A DNA stretch of 64,000 bases from CAIYYX01 sp035530135 (GTDB lineage: Bacteria; Pseudomonadota; Gammaproteobacteria; Burkholderiales; Rhodocyclaceae): positions 18,594 to 82,593 of the forward strand of contig DATKVJ010000021.1 of assembly GCA_035530135.1 (NCBI GenBank). Reading direction: 5' to 3'. The position numbers and the translations under genes are program-made. Under the pieces are notes generated by a model. It searched no databases, was not told the DNA's origin, and was given only the letters and a program-made list of their open reading frames with translations. Within the stretch, counting starts at the first letter, position 1, and every line of letters starts with the position of its first letter. Of this stretch, positions 44,259 through 52,860 are shown piece after piece.

Positions 44259-44903
44259 ATGCTAATCGAGTTCAACGCGCAAAAGCGCACCCTGCAGGGC
44301 ACCGGAGCGAGCCGCCGCCTGCGTAGGGCCGGCCGCGTCCCCGGCGTCATCTACGGCGGCGAACAGCCGGCCGAGGCGATCGACTTCGACCACAACGAGA
44401 TCTTCCACAAGCTGAAGCAGGAGACCTTCCACGCCTCGGTGCTGACCATGGTCATCGACGGCGGCCGGCAGAACGTCCTGCTGCGCGACGTGCAAATGCA
44501 CCCTTTCAAGCGCCAAGTGATGCACCTCGACTTCCAGCGCGTCGATGCCAGCCACAAGATCCACACCAAGGTGCCGTTGCACTTCATCAACGCCGACATC
44601 GCCCCAGGGGTCAAGCTGCAGGGCGGCATCGTCTCGCACGTGCTGACCGAACTGGAGGTATCCTGCCTGCCCGGCGACCTGCCCGAATTCATCGAGGTCG
44701 ATCTCAAGGACGTGGCGGCGGGACATTCGCTGCATCTCTCGGCGGTCGCGATGCCCAAGGGCGTCGAGCCGCTGCTGCACAAGGGTGAAGATCCGGTGGT
44801 GGCCGCCATCACCATTCCGCGCGGCGCCGCCGCCGATGAGCCGGCCGCCGCGGATGTCCAGGTAGCGGCGGCAGCGCCGGCTCCGGCGCCAGAGAAGAAG
44901 TAA
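44259..44903 (+). CDS. rplY: 50S ribosomal protein L25 (CTC form)
   Basis: A 214-residue long-form L25. The N-terminal domain, binding 5S rRNA, has LRRAGRVPGVIYGGEQPAEAI; the C-terminal TL5/CTC domain has GVKLQGGIVSHVLTELEV and the LPGDLPEFIEVDL stretch. The tail is Ala/Pro-rich. It is followed after 1 bp by pth. Confidence 0.95.
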   Translation: MLIEFNAQKRTLQGTGASRRLRRAGRVPGVIYGGEQPAEAIDFDHNEIFHKLKQETFHASVLTMVIDGGRQNVLLRDVQMHPFKRQVMHLDFQRVDASHKIHTKVPLHFINADIAPGVKLQGGIVSHVLTELEVSCLPGDLPEFIEVDLKDVAAGHSLHLSAVAMPKGVEPLLHKGEDPVVAAITIPRGAAADEPAAADVQVAAAAPAPAPEKK

Positions 44904-44904
44904 T

Positions 44905-45528
44905 TTGACGCAGGCGCCGCGTCCCCCGCGGCTGATCGTCGGCCTGGGCAATCCCGGGAGCGAATATGCCAAAACCCGGCACAATGCCGGGTTTTGGTTT
45001 TGTGAGCGCCTGGCCAGCGAACTGGGCGCGAGCCTGGCACACGAGTCCCGCTTCCATGGTCTGACCGGCCAGGTGCGTGGCCAGGAACGGACCGAGAATG
45101 CCTGGCTGTTGCTGCCGACGACCTTCATGAACCGCTCGGGCCAGGCGGTGGCGGCGCTCACCCGCTTCTACCGGATCACGCCAGGCGATGTCCTAGTGGT
45201 GCACGACGAGCTGGACCTGCCACCCGGCAGCCTGCGCCTGAAGTTCGGCGGCGGCTCGGGCGGCCACAACGGCCTGAAGGACATCACCGCCCACCTCGGT
45301 ACCCAGGATTTCTGGCGCCTGCGCATCGGCATCGGGCATCCCGGCGACCGCGACGAGGTCGTGAATTACGTGCTCAAGCCGCCTCGGCGCGAGGAGGAAG
45401 AAGCGATCGCCGCCGCGCTCGACCGCGCCCTGGCCGCCTGGCCTTGGCTGGGCCGCGGAGACTGGCCGGCGGCGATGCAGAAGCTGAACTCGAAGCCGGC
45501 GGCATCTGAAAAAGAAGGAAAACCATGA
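44905..45528 (+). CDS. pth: Peptidyl-tRNA hydrolase
   Basis: A 207-residue enzyme starting at TTG right after the rplY stop. Motifs VGLGNPGSEYAKTRHNAGFW (catalytic His), PTTFMNRSGQAV and VVHDELDLPPG, GGGSGGHNGLKDI are diagnostic. It recycles peptidyl-tRNA released from stalled ribosomes. It overlaps ychF by 4 bp. Confidence 0.96.
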   Translation: MTQAPRPPRLIVGLGNPGSEYAKTRHNAGFWFCERLASELGASLAHESRFHGLTGQVRGQERTENAWLLLPTTFMNRSGQAVAALTRFYRITPGDVLVVHDELDLPPGSLRLKFGGGSGGHNGLKDITAHLGTQDFWRLRIGIGHPGDRDEVVNYVLKPPRREEEEAIAAALDRALAAWPWLGRGDWPAAMQKLNSKPAASEKEGKP

Positions 45529-46619
45529 GCCTCAAATGCGGCATCGTCGGTCTGCCCAACGTCGGCAAATCGACCCTGTTCAACGCCCTGACCAAGTCGG
45601 GCATCGCGGCGGAGAATTACCCTTTCTGCACCATCGAGCCCAACGTCGGCATCGTCGAGGTGCCAGATCCGCGCCTCGCGCAGCTCTCCGACATCGTCAA
45701 GCCGCAGCGCGTGCAGCACGCCATCGTCGAGTTCGTCGACATCGCCGGACTGGTGGCGGGGGCGAGCAAGGGCGAGGGCCTGGGCAACAAGTTCCTGGCC
45801 ACGATCCGCGAGACCGACGCCATCGTCCATGTGGTGCGCTGTTTCCGCGACGACAACATCGTCCATGTCGCCGGCGGCGTAAATCCGCTCTCCGACATCG
45901 AGACCATCGAGACCGAGCTGGCGCTGGCTGATCTGGCCACGGTGGAGAAGGGCCTGGCGCGCTCGGCCAAGCAAGCGAAGTCGGGCGGTGACAAGGAAGC
46001 GCAGCGGCTGGTTGCGGTATTGGAAAAGGTTCGGGCGCAGTTGGACCTGGCCAAGCCAGTCCGCGCGCTCGACCTGTCGAAGGAGGAATGGGCGGTATTG
46101 CAGCCGCTCTGTCTGATCACCGCCAAGCCGGTGCTTTACGCCGCCAACGTCGATGAGCACGGCTTCGAGGACAATCCGCTGCTGGCGCAGGTGGAGGCGC
46201 ACGCGGCGCTGGAGAAGGCGCCTGTGGTGGCCTTCTGCGCCGCGATGGAAGCCGAGATCGCCGAACTGCCCGACGACGAGAAGCAGATCTTCCTGGCCGA
46301 TCTCGGGCAAGAAGAGCCTGGCCTGAACCGCCTGATCCGCGCCGCCTACCAGCTGCTCGGGTTGCAGACCTATTTCACCGCCGGGGTCAAGGAGGTGCGG
46401 GCCTGGACCATCCACGTCGGCGACACCGCGCCCCAGGCGGCGGGCGTGATCCATACCGATTTCGAGCACGGCTTCATCCGCGCTCAGACCATCGCTTTTG
46501 AGGACTTCATCGCCTGCGGCGGCGAACAGGGCGCGAAGGAAGCGGGGAAGATGCGTGCGGAAGGCAAGGAGTACGTCGTCAGGGACGGTGACGTGATGAA
46601 TTTCCTGTTTAACGTCTAA
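45525..46619 (+). CDS. ychF: Redox-regulated ATPase/GTPase YchF (Ola1 family)
   Basis: A 364-residue OBG-family protein with P-loop GLPNVGKSTLFNALT, DIAGLVAGASKGEGLGNKFL, an NVDE-type base-specificity motif (YAANVDEHG) favouring ATP, and a C-terminal TGS domain (FTAGVKEVRAWTI, DFEHGFIRAQTI). It binds ribosomes and modulates stress responses. It is the last core gene before the accessory island; a terminator hairpin lies 40 bp downstream. Confidence 0.96.
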   Translation: MSLKCGIVGLPNVGKSTLFNALTKSGIAAENYPFCTIEPNVGIVEVPDPRLAQLSDIVKPQRVQHAIVEFVDIAGLVAGASKGEGLGNKFLATIRETDAIVHVVRCFRDDNIVHVAGGVNPLSDIETIETELALADLATVEKGLARSAKQAKSGGDKEAQRLVAVLEKVRAQLDLAKPVRALDLSKEEWAVLQPLCLITAKPVLYAANVDEHGFEDNPLLAQVEAHAALEKAPVVAFCAAMEAEIAELPDDEKQIFLADLGQEEPGLNRLIRAAYQLLGLQTYFTAGVKEVRAWTIHVGDTAPQAAGVIHTDFEHGFIRAQTIAFEDFIACGGEQGAKEAGKMRAEGKEYVVRDGDVMNFLFNV

Positions 46620-46658
46620 CCCGGTCGATGGGATCAAGGCATCCCATGACATCCCAAA

Positions 46659-46690
46659 AAACCCCGTAAATCCCCGTGATTACGGGGTTT
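46659..46690 (+). terminator. Terminator hairpin after ychF
   Basis: An 11-bp inverted repeat AAACCCCGTAA (46659-46669) / TTACGGGGTTT (46680-46690), loop of 10 nt. The A and T ends make it usable on both strands. It lies at the island's left border. Confidence 0.8.
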
Positions 46691-46732
46691 CTTGTTGGTG
46701 GCAGTTTCACTTCGTCCCTTGCCGTCCCATCT

Positions 46733-46788
46733 AAAAGCGGGTATGTTTGTGGGTACGGTCCAAAATCGAGGCGCTGAAAAAGCGGGTA
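46733..46788. repeat. Direct repeats upstream of the integrase, candidate arm-binding sites
   Basis: AAAAGCGGGTA occurs at 46733-46743 and again at 46778-46788, and a related GTGGGTACGG lies between at 46749-46758. Short G-rich direct repeats just before a DUF4102-type integrase gene are typical arm sites bound by the integrase N-terminus. Confidence 0.5.
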
Positions 46789-46821
46789 CACGATCCGGGC
46801 CTGACCGATGAGGAGCTCGCC

Positions 46822-48102
46822 ATGCTGACCGACTCGCAGTGCCGCACCGCCAAGTGCAAGGACAAGCCGTACAAGATCACCGACACCAAGGGGCTGTACC
46901 TGGAAGTCAAGCCCAACGGGGTGAAAGCCTGGCGCTATCGTTTCAAGCTCACCAAGGCCGCCGAGACGAAGGAGAGCGTGTTCGCCATCGGCGACTACGC
47001 CTATGCGCCGCCGGGTGAAACCCAGGAACAAGCCAAGGCGCGGCGCGATGGGCGGCGCTTCACCCTGGCCGAAGCGCGCGACGAACGCACCAAAGCCCGG
47101 GGGCTGGTCAAACAAGGCATCAACCCGGCCCACCACCGCCAGTTCGACCGCATCAAGCGCGAAGGGGAGAACGCCACCACCTTCGAGGCGGTTGCCCGCG
47201 AATGGCTGGCGCTGCGCGATTGGGAGGAGGTCACCAAGACCCGGCGCCTGGACATGCTGCAGCGCGTTGTCTTCCCGAAGATCGGCATGTTGCCGGTCAA
47301 GCAGGTGACGCCCGTGCACATCCTCGATGTGCTGAACACGGTGCTGAAGAAGAACGGCCTCTCGGTGGCCGCCGAGGCCAAGCGCACGATGTCCGCCGTA
47401 TTCGAACTCGCTGTCTCGACGCTGCGGGCGGACAGCGACCCGGTGTACCCGGTACGCAAGGCGCTGCCGGCCAACAAGACCCAGCACAAACGTCCCTTGT
47501 CCACAGAGGAGGTGGGCCTGCTGCTGCGGCAATTGGATGGCTATGACCGCAATTTCCAGACCGTCTCCGCGTTCCGGTTGATGTGGCTGACCTTGTGCCG
47601 GCCCAATGAAGCCATCGGCGCCCAGTGGCGGGAGATCGACCTCGAAGGTGCGATCTGGCGAATTCCGCCCGAGCGCATGAAAAAGCGCAAGGAACACGTC
47701 GTGCCCCTGCCCCGCCAGGCGATAGCGGTGCTACGCGCCATGCAGGGGCTCACGGGCGGGCATGCCCATGTTTTCCCGCATCGGGACGACCGGACCAAGC
47801 CGATGGCAGACGCCTCGCTGCGCCAGGCGCTCAAACAGTTGGGATGGAGCGGCAAATACAGTCCGCACGCGACACGCACCACCGGCAGCACCCGGCTGAA
47901 CGAGATGGGCTTCTCGGCAGACTGGATCGAGCGGCAACTCGCGCACTCGGAACCCAACGCCGTGCGGCGCACCTATAACCACGCCGACTACCTCGCCGAC
48001 CGCACGAAGATGATGCAGCACTGGGCCGACATGCTTGAAGCTTGGAAAACGGGTGCGAAGGTTATGCCATTGCACACAGTGTCAGCCGCGTGGTCGGCGT
48101 GA
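46822..48102 (+). CDS. P4-type tyrosine integrase (DUF4102 arm-binding domain)
   Basis: A 426-residue recombinase. ATG 46822 (MLTDSQCRTAKCKDKPYKITD) follows GAGG and matches the usual start of this family; a TTG at 46747 extends the frame but covers the direct repeats. The N-terminal DUF4102 domain runs to about residue 100, a SAM-like core-binding domain to about 220, and the catalytic domain has R260, H349/R352, H375 and Tyr385. It should integrate an island, normally at a tRNA or gene 3' end; here the neighbour is ychF. The gene looks intact. Confidence 0.92.
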   Translation: MLTDSQCRTAKCKDKPYKITDTKGLYLEVKPNGVKAWRYRFKLTKAAETKESVFAIGDYAYAPPGETQEQAKARRDGRRFTLAEARDERTKARGLVKQGINPAHHRQFDRIKREGENATTFEAVAREWLALRDWEEVTKTRRLDMLQRVVFPKIGMLPVKQVTPVHILDVLNTVLKKNGLSVAAEAKRTMSAVFELAVSTLRADSDPVYPVRKALPANKTQHKRPLSTEEVGLLLRQLDGYDRNFQTVSAFRLMWLTLCRPNEAIGAQWREIDLEGAIWRIPPERMKKRKEHVVPLPRQAIAVLRAMQGLTGGHAHVFPHRDDRTKPMADASLRQALKQLGWSGKYSPHATRTTGSTRLNEMGFSADWIERQLAHSEPNAVRRTYNHADYLADRTKMMQHWADMLEAWKTGAKVMPLHTVSAAWSA

Positions 48103-48160
48103 ATGTCTGGACGTCGGTCGAAGCGGGCGCTTACGTTCGGATAAACCATTCATCAGTACA

Positions 48161-48257
48161 TGTCGAAAATATTGTCATATTTCGACAAATAGAGGTATCA
48201 TGTCGATTGTCTCTACGTGTTCCGGAAACCTGTCGCCCAACGTTCTAAAATTCGACA
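48161..48257. promoter_or_regulatory. TGTCGA operator cluster upstream of the Fic gene
   Basis: TGTCGAAA (48161-48168) and TTTCGACA (48180-48187) form a perfect inverted repeat with an 11-bp spacer. Half-sites recur at 48201-48206 (TGTCGA) and 48251-48257 (TTCGACA), the latter 1 bp before the Fic start. No regulator gene is adjacent. Confidence 0.5.
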
Positions 48258-48258
48258 T

Positions 48259-49344
48259 ATGGCGTTCAATCCAACCAGTCCCTACAACGACTTGCCTCCT
48301 TTGCCACCGACAGTGGAGATCGAGACGCGCGTCGTGCTCAAGGCGTGTATCGAAGCACGGGCTGCCATCGCCGAACTCAAGCAGGCCGGCAGACTGATCC
48401 CCAACCAAGCGGTGCTGATCAACAGCATCCCGCTCTTGGAGGCTCAGGCGAGCTCCGAAATCGAGAACATCGTCACCACGACAGATCGGCTGTTCCAGTT
48501 TGCCGACAACCGCGAAGCCCTTGCCGATCCGGCGACCAAGGAGGCCCTGCGCTACCGTAGGGCTCTGCGCGACGGCTTCGAGTCTCTCGCCAAGCATCCC
48601 CTGACGACCCGCACGGCAGTCGACATCTGTCGCACAATCAAGGGCGTCGACATGGACGTCCGCAGCACGCCCGGCACGGCGCTGATGAACGACCGCACGG
48701 GCGAGGTTATCTATACCCCGCCTCAAGGCGCAGCGTTAATCCGCGACAAACTTGCCAACTGGGAACGCTTCCTCCATGGAGCAGAGGAACTCGACCCACT
48801 CGTCCGCATGGCGATAGGCCACTATCAGTTCGAAGCCATTCATCCTTTCAACGACGGCAATGGCCGTACCGGCCGGGTGTTGAATCTGCTCTACCTGGTC
48901 GACATCGGCCTCCTCGATATTCCTGTACTCTATCTCTCGAAGGCCATCATCGAGGCCAAGCAGGACTACTACCGCCTGCTTCTGGCAGTCAGCACCGAAC
49001 AAGCCTGGGAGCCCTGGATTCTGTTCATGCTCGATGCCGTGCGCCGTACCGCCCACTGGACAACATCCCGAATCAAGGCGATCCGAATTCTGATCGACGA
49101 AACCGCAGCCCGTATGCGGCAAGAGGCTTCAGGCATCTACTCGCGGGAACTGGCGGAACTCATCTTCGTACAACCCTACTGCCGAATCACCAACGTGGTC
49201 GATGCCGGCATCGCCCAGCGTCAGACCGCATCGGTCTACCTCAAGCAACTCGCGGACATCGGACTGCTGAAAGAGGTGAAGGTCGGCCGCGAGAAGCTGT
49301 TCATCAACCCATCGCTGCTACAAGCACTGCGCGGTGCCGACTAG
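48259..49344 (+). CDS. Fic-family AMP-transferase (class II) with winged-helix C-terminus
   Basis: A 361-residue Fic protein. ATG 48259 gives MAFNPTSPYNDLPPLPP, the usual start of this subfamily. The N-terminal inhibitory helix motif S65-S-E-I-E69-N70 fits (S/T)xxxE(G/N), so the enzyme is self-inhibited. The catalytic motif HPFNDGNGRTGR is at 195-206. The C-terminal 70 or so residues (QRQTASVYLKQLADIGLLKEV) look like a winged helix. Fic proteins transfer AMP to target proteins such as topoisomerases. Upstream TGTCGA repeats suggest repression. Confidence 0.88.
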   Translation: MAFNPTSPYNDLPPLPPTVEIETRVVLKACIEARAAIAELKQAGRLIPNQAVLINSIPLLEAQASSEIENIVTTTDRLFQFADNREALADPATKEALRYRRALRDGFESLAKHPLTTRTAVDICRTIKGVDMDVRSTPGTALMNDRTGEVIYTPPQGAALIRDKLANWERFLHGAEELDPLVRMAIGHYQFEAIHPFNDGNGRTGRVLNLLYLVDIGLLDIPVLYLSKAIIEAKQDYYRLLLAVSTEQAWEPWILFMLDAVRRTAHWTTSRIKAIRILIDETAARMRQEASGIYSRELAELIFVQPYCRITNVVDAGIAQRQTASVYLKQLADIGLLKEVKVGREKLFINPSLLQALRGAD

Positions 49345-49599
49345 GAGAACCATGAAAGCAAGCCATCAAGACTACGGTATGATCCTAGCGGCATGTTCGG
49401 TAAGCTTGTCCGAGTGTTGCTAGCGTTTACTAAGAAGTCCCGTTTCCCCAGACGCGTTACGTATCCAATGCAAAGCGTGTTAGGGATTGATGGAAGCCAA
49501 GCGCGTGTCAGGCCTATGTCTTCCCGTCCGGCAAAATCCGAGACAGCACGATGAACCGTGTGGGCAAGCGATGAAGATAAGTAAGGGAGCCGCCCGTCG
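49345..49599. other. Non-coding stretch before the defence operon
   Basis: 255 bp between the Fic gene and the helicase. I see no gene, strong promoter or terminator. A minus-strand open frame crossing it runs into the helicase gene antisense and has no recognisable features. Confidence 0.5.
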
Positions 49600-52500
49600 A
49601 TGAAGTTTGTCAGCAATGCCGGAACCGACCGCGTGTTGGACTTGGTGCGCCCATGGCTCAGGGCTGACAACGGGCTGGACGTGGTTTCCCCGACGCTTTC
49701 CCTTTTCGCCTTCGCCGAGGTGCTGGCAGACGCCGCAATGCTTTCCAACGTGCGCTTGGTGTTACCCGCGGCTCAAACGACAGATGGCGATGACCTTGGG
49801 TTGCTCGGAAACGCCAAAGATCGAGCAGCCCGAAACAAACTCCAAGGGCCGTGGCTGGCACGCAAGCTGGCCGGGTGGCTGGAACAAAAGACGAATGTAA
49901 GGCAGGCGAGCGGCGGCATTCCTCAAGGTACTCTGGTGCTACGCGATGCCAGCGGAACTGCCCAACAGGCCGTGCTCGGTTCGTTCTCGTTCAGCACGGA
50001 AGGCTTAGGACTTACACCGGGCAATCCGCTCAGTCTCATTCAGGCCTCGGAAAGTCCGGCCGAAGCGCAGATGCTTAGTCAGTGGTTCGATGCGCAATGG
50101 GCGAGTCTGAAGGAACAGCCTGAAGCCAAGGCACTGCTCGTCCAACGCATCAAGGCACTTGCCGCACACCGCGATCCGCTCAGCGTCTATGCCCTGATGT
50201 TGCACCATCTCTTTGCGGCAGTCGGCGACGGAATGGACGAAGACCGTATCGTCAAGAGCGCGACCGGCATTCGCAATACCGTGGTCTGGAAGAAGCTCTA
50301 CAGATTTCAGCGCGACGGTGTTGTCGGTGCGCTCGATAAGCTGGAACGTTTCGGCGGCTGCATCATTGCCGACAGTGTCGGTCTGGGCAAGACCTTTGAG
50401 GCGCTGGCGATCATCAAGTATCACGAGCTGCGTAACGACCGGGTTCTCGTCCTGTGCCCCAAACGCCTGCGGGATAACTGGACGCTGTACAAGGCTAACG
50501 ACCAGCGCAACGTACTGGCCTCCGACCGGCTCAACTACGATGTTCTGAATCACACCGACCTCTCGCGCGACGGCGGCCATTCCGGCGACATCGACCTGTC
50601 GCACGTGAATTGGGGCAACTACGACCTGGTGGTAATCGACGAGTCGCATAACTTCCGCAACAAGAAGTCGCCGCGACAAGGGAATGAAACGCGCTACGAC
50701 CGCCTGATGCGCAAGATCATACGAGAGGGCGTGAAAACCCGCGTCTTGATGCTCTCCGCGACCCCGGTGAACAATCGGTTGGCCGACCTGCGCAACCAGA
50801 TCGCCTTTGTCACCGAAGGCAACGATACCGCCCTATCCGAGCACGGCATCGCCAGCATCGACGGCACAACCCGGCGCGCGCAAAAGGCCTTCAATCGCTG
50901 GCTCGAACTGCCAGAGGAAGAAAAAACGCCCTCGCTGCTGATTGAAATGCTGGGCTTCGACTACTTCGCGCTACTCGACCATCTGACGATAGCCCGTTCG
51001 CGTCGCCACATTGAGAAATATTACGGCACGGCGGAAACAGGGCGCTTCCCCGATCGCCTGCCGCCGATCAACATCAAGGCTGATGTCGACCGCGCTGGCG
51101 AATTTCAGTCGATCCGCGAAATCAACCTGGAGATTCGCCGTCTCAACCTCGCCGCCTATGCCCCCTTGCGCTATGTGCTGCCCCACAAGCAACAGGCCTA
51201 CGACGACAAGTACAGCACGCAGATTCGCGGCGGCGAGAGTTTCTTCCGGCAGGTCGACCGCGAGGAAAGCCTGATTCACCTGCTGCGCATCAATGTGCTC
51301 AAGCGCATGGAGAGCGCCGTTCCCTCGTTCGCGCTGACCGTGCATCGTCAGCTCAAGGACGTTGAGGCGACCTTGGCACGTATCGAGGCGCACGAACAGG
51401 AATTTGAAGAACTCGACATCGCCGATGTGGATATCGACGACCCTGCGTTTGAAACCTTGCTGGTCGGCCGCAAGGTCAAAGTACTGCTGGGCGACGTTGA
51501 TCTGGTTCGCTGGAAGCAGGACCTGATCGAAGACCGCAACCGGCTCGCCACGCTTCACGCCGCTGCCGAGCAAGTCACCGCTGCCCGCGACGACAAGCTG
51601 TGCAGACTGCGCGACATCATCGCCCAGAAGTGCCGCGCTGCTACCAGTCCCCTTGCGAGCAACCCCGGCAACCGCAAAGTCATTGTCTTTACCGCTTTTG
51701 CCGACACGGCGACGTATCTCTACGACCAGTTGGCAGGATGGGCCAAGTCCGACCTTGGCATCGAATCGGCGCTGGTGACAGGGTCCGGGCGGAATCAATT
51801 GACGCTGCCGCACTTGCGCAAAGACCTCAGCAGCATCCTCACGGCGTTTTCGCCACGCTCGAAAGAGCGTCCCGCTGAACTCGCCAACGAGGGCGAAATC
51901 GATTTGCTGATTGCCACCGACTGCATCAGTGAAGGCCAGAACCTGCAAGACTGCGACTGGCTGGTCAACTACGATATCCACTGGAACCCGGTGCGCATCA
52001 TCCAGCGCTTTGGACGGATCGACCGCATCGGTTCGCCCAACAGCCAGATTCAACTGGTCAACTTCTGGCCCAACATGGAGCTGGAGGAATACATCAATCT
52101 GGAGCAGCGCGTCAGCGGCCGCATGGTGCTGCTGGACATTTCCGCTACCGGCGAGGAAAACCTCATCGAGCAGCAGTCCGGCAACCAGATGAACGATCTG
52201 GAATACCGCCGCAAGCAGTTGCTCAAGCTGCAAGATGCCGTGATCGACCTTGAAGACCTATCGACCGGCGTCGCGATTACCGACCTGACGCTGACCGACT
52301 TCCGCATCGACCTTGCGCAATTCCTCAAGGCGCATCCCGGCAAGCTCGAAGGCATGCCCTTGGGGGCGTGCGCCGTCACCACCAGCATCGACGCCGACAT
52401 CCCGCCGGGCGTCGTGTTCTGCCTGCGCGCCGAAGGGACTGCCGCCGAAAAGGCCGCAGTAAAGTCGATTGACTCCAGCTATCCCTTGGCGCCCCACTAT

Positions 52501-52860
52501 CTCGTTCATGTTGGCGAAGACGGCGCGGTACTGCTGCCCTATACGCAAGGCAAGCGGATTCTCGACCGCCTGAAGCGCCTCAGTCTTGGTCGCGAGCTGC
52601 CGGACGCCGCAGCGAACGCTCGCCACGACAAGGCGACCAAGCAAGGCGAAGACATGCGCCACGCCCAGCGTCTGCTGGCGGCTGCCGTTAGCTCGGTAGT
52701 AGGCAAGAGCGAAGAGCGCGCCGTCGCCAGCCTGTTTTCACCCGGTGGCACGCACGCCATGAAAGGCGAGTTCGCCGGCTCCAATGATTTTGAAGTTGTG
52801 GCATATCTAATCGTATTGCCCGGCAAGAACAGCGCAGTCAGCACTGAGTCCATCGCATGA
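49600..52860 (+). CDS. SNF2-family DEAD/DEAH-type helicase of the defence operon
   Basis: A 1086-residue superfamily 2 translocase. Walker A DSVGLGKT is at 258-265, motif II DESH at 347-350, motif III LSATPVNNRL follows, and the C-terminal helicase domain ends in ATDCISEGQNLQDCDWL and IIQRFGRIDRIGS. The first 150 residues look like a degenerate phospholipase-D unit (AVLGSFSFSTEGLG) without the catalytic His-x-Lys. A long coiled-coil insert separates the two ATPase lobes. Such proteins in defence loci move along DNA to help restrict it. It overlaps the DUF4391 gene by 4 bp. Confidence 0.87.
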   Translation: MKFVSNAGTDRVLDLVRPWLRADNGLDVVSPTLSLFAFAEVLADAAMLSNVRLVLPAAQTTDGDDLGLLGNAKDRAARNKLQGPWLARKLAGWLEQKTNVRQASGGIPQGTLVLRDASGTAQQAVLGSFSFSTEGLGLTPGNPLSLIQASESPAEAQMLSQWFDAQWASLKEQPEAKALLVQRIKALAAHRDPLSVYALMLHHLFAAVGDGMDEDRIVKSATGIRNTVVWKKLYRFQRDGVVGALDKLERFGGCIIADSVGLGKTFEALAIIKYHELRNDRVLVLCPKRLRDNWTLYKANDQRNVLASDRLNYDVLNHTDLSRDGGHSGDIDLSHVNWGNYDLVVIDESHNFRNKKSPRQGNETRYDRLMRKIIREGVKTRVLMLSATPVNNRLADLRNQIAFVTEGNDTALSEHGIASIDGTTRRAQKAFNRWLELPEEEKTPSLLIEMLGFDYFALLDHLTIARSRRHIEKYYGTAETGRFPDRLPPINIKADVDRAGEFQSIREINLEIRRLNLAAYAPLRYVLPHKQQAYDDKYSTQIRGGESFFRQVDREESLIHLLRINVLKRMESAVPSFALTVHRQLKDVEATLARIEAHEQEFEELDIADVDIDDPAFETLLVGRKVKVLLGDVDLVRWKQDLIEDRNRLATLHAAAEQVTAARDDKLCRLRDIIAQKCRAATSPLASNPGNRKVIVFTAFADTATYLYDQLAGWAKSDLGIESALVTGSGRNQLTLPHLRKDLSSILTAFSPRSKERPAELANEGEIDLLIATDCISEGQNLQDCDWLVNYDIHWNPVRIIQRFGRIDRIGSPNSQIQLVNFWPNMELEEYINLEQRVSGRMVLLDISATGEENLIEQQSGNQMNDLEYRRKQLLKLQDAVIDLEDLSTGVAITDLTLTDFRIDLAQFLKAHPGKLEGMPLGACAVTTSIDADIPPGVVFCLRAEGTAAEKAAVKSIDSSYPLAPHYLVHVGEDGAVLLPYTQGKRILDRLKRLSLGRELPDAAANARHDKATKQGEDMRHAQRLLAAAVSSVVGKSEERAVASLFSPGGTHAMKGEFAGSNDFEVVAYLIVLPGKNSAVSTESIA

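Noticed and set aside
48200..48397. ATG at 48200 with a good AGAGG site before the Fic gene
   Set aside because: The frame is short, Cys/Arg/Ser-rich and out of phase with Fic; the Fic start at 48259 matches the family N-terminus. A tiny leader peptide cannot be ruled out.
49341..49748. 135-codon minus-strand frame between fic and the helicase gene
   Set aside because: Its start lies in the helicase coding region antisense and the protein is low-complexity with no recognisable domain.
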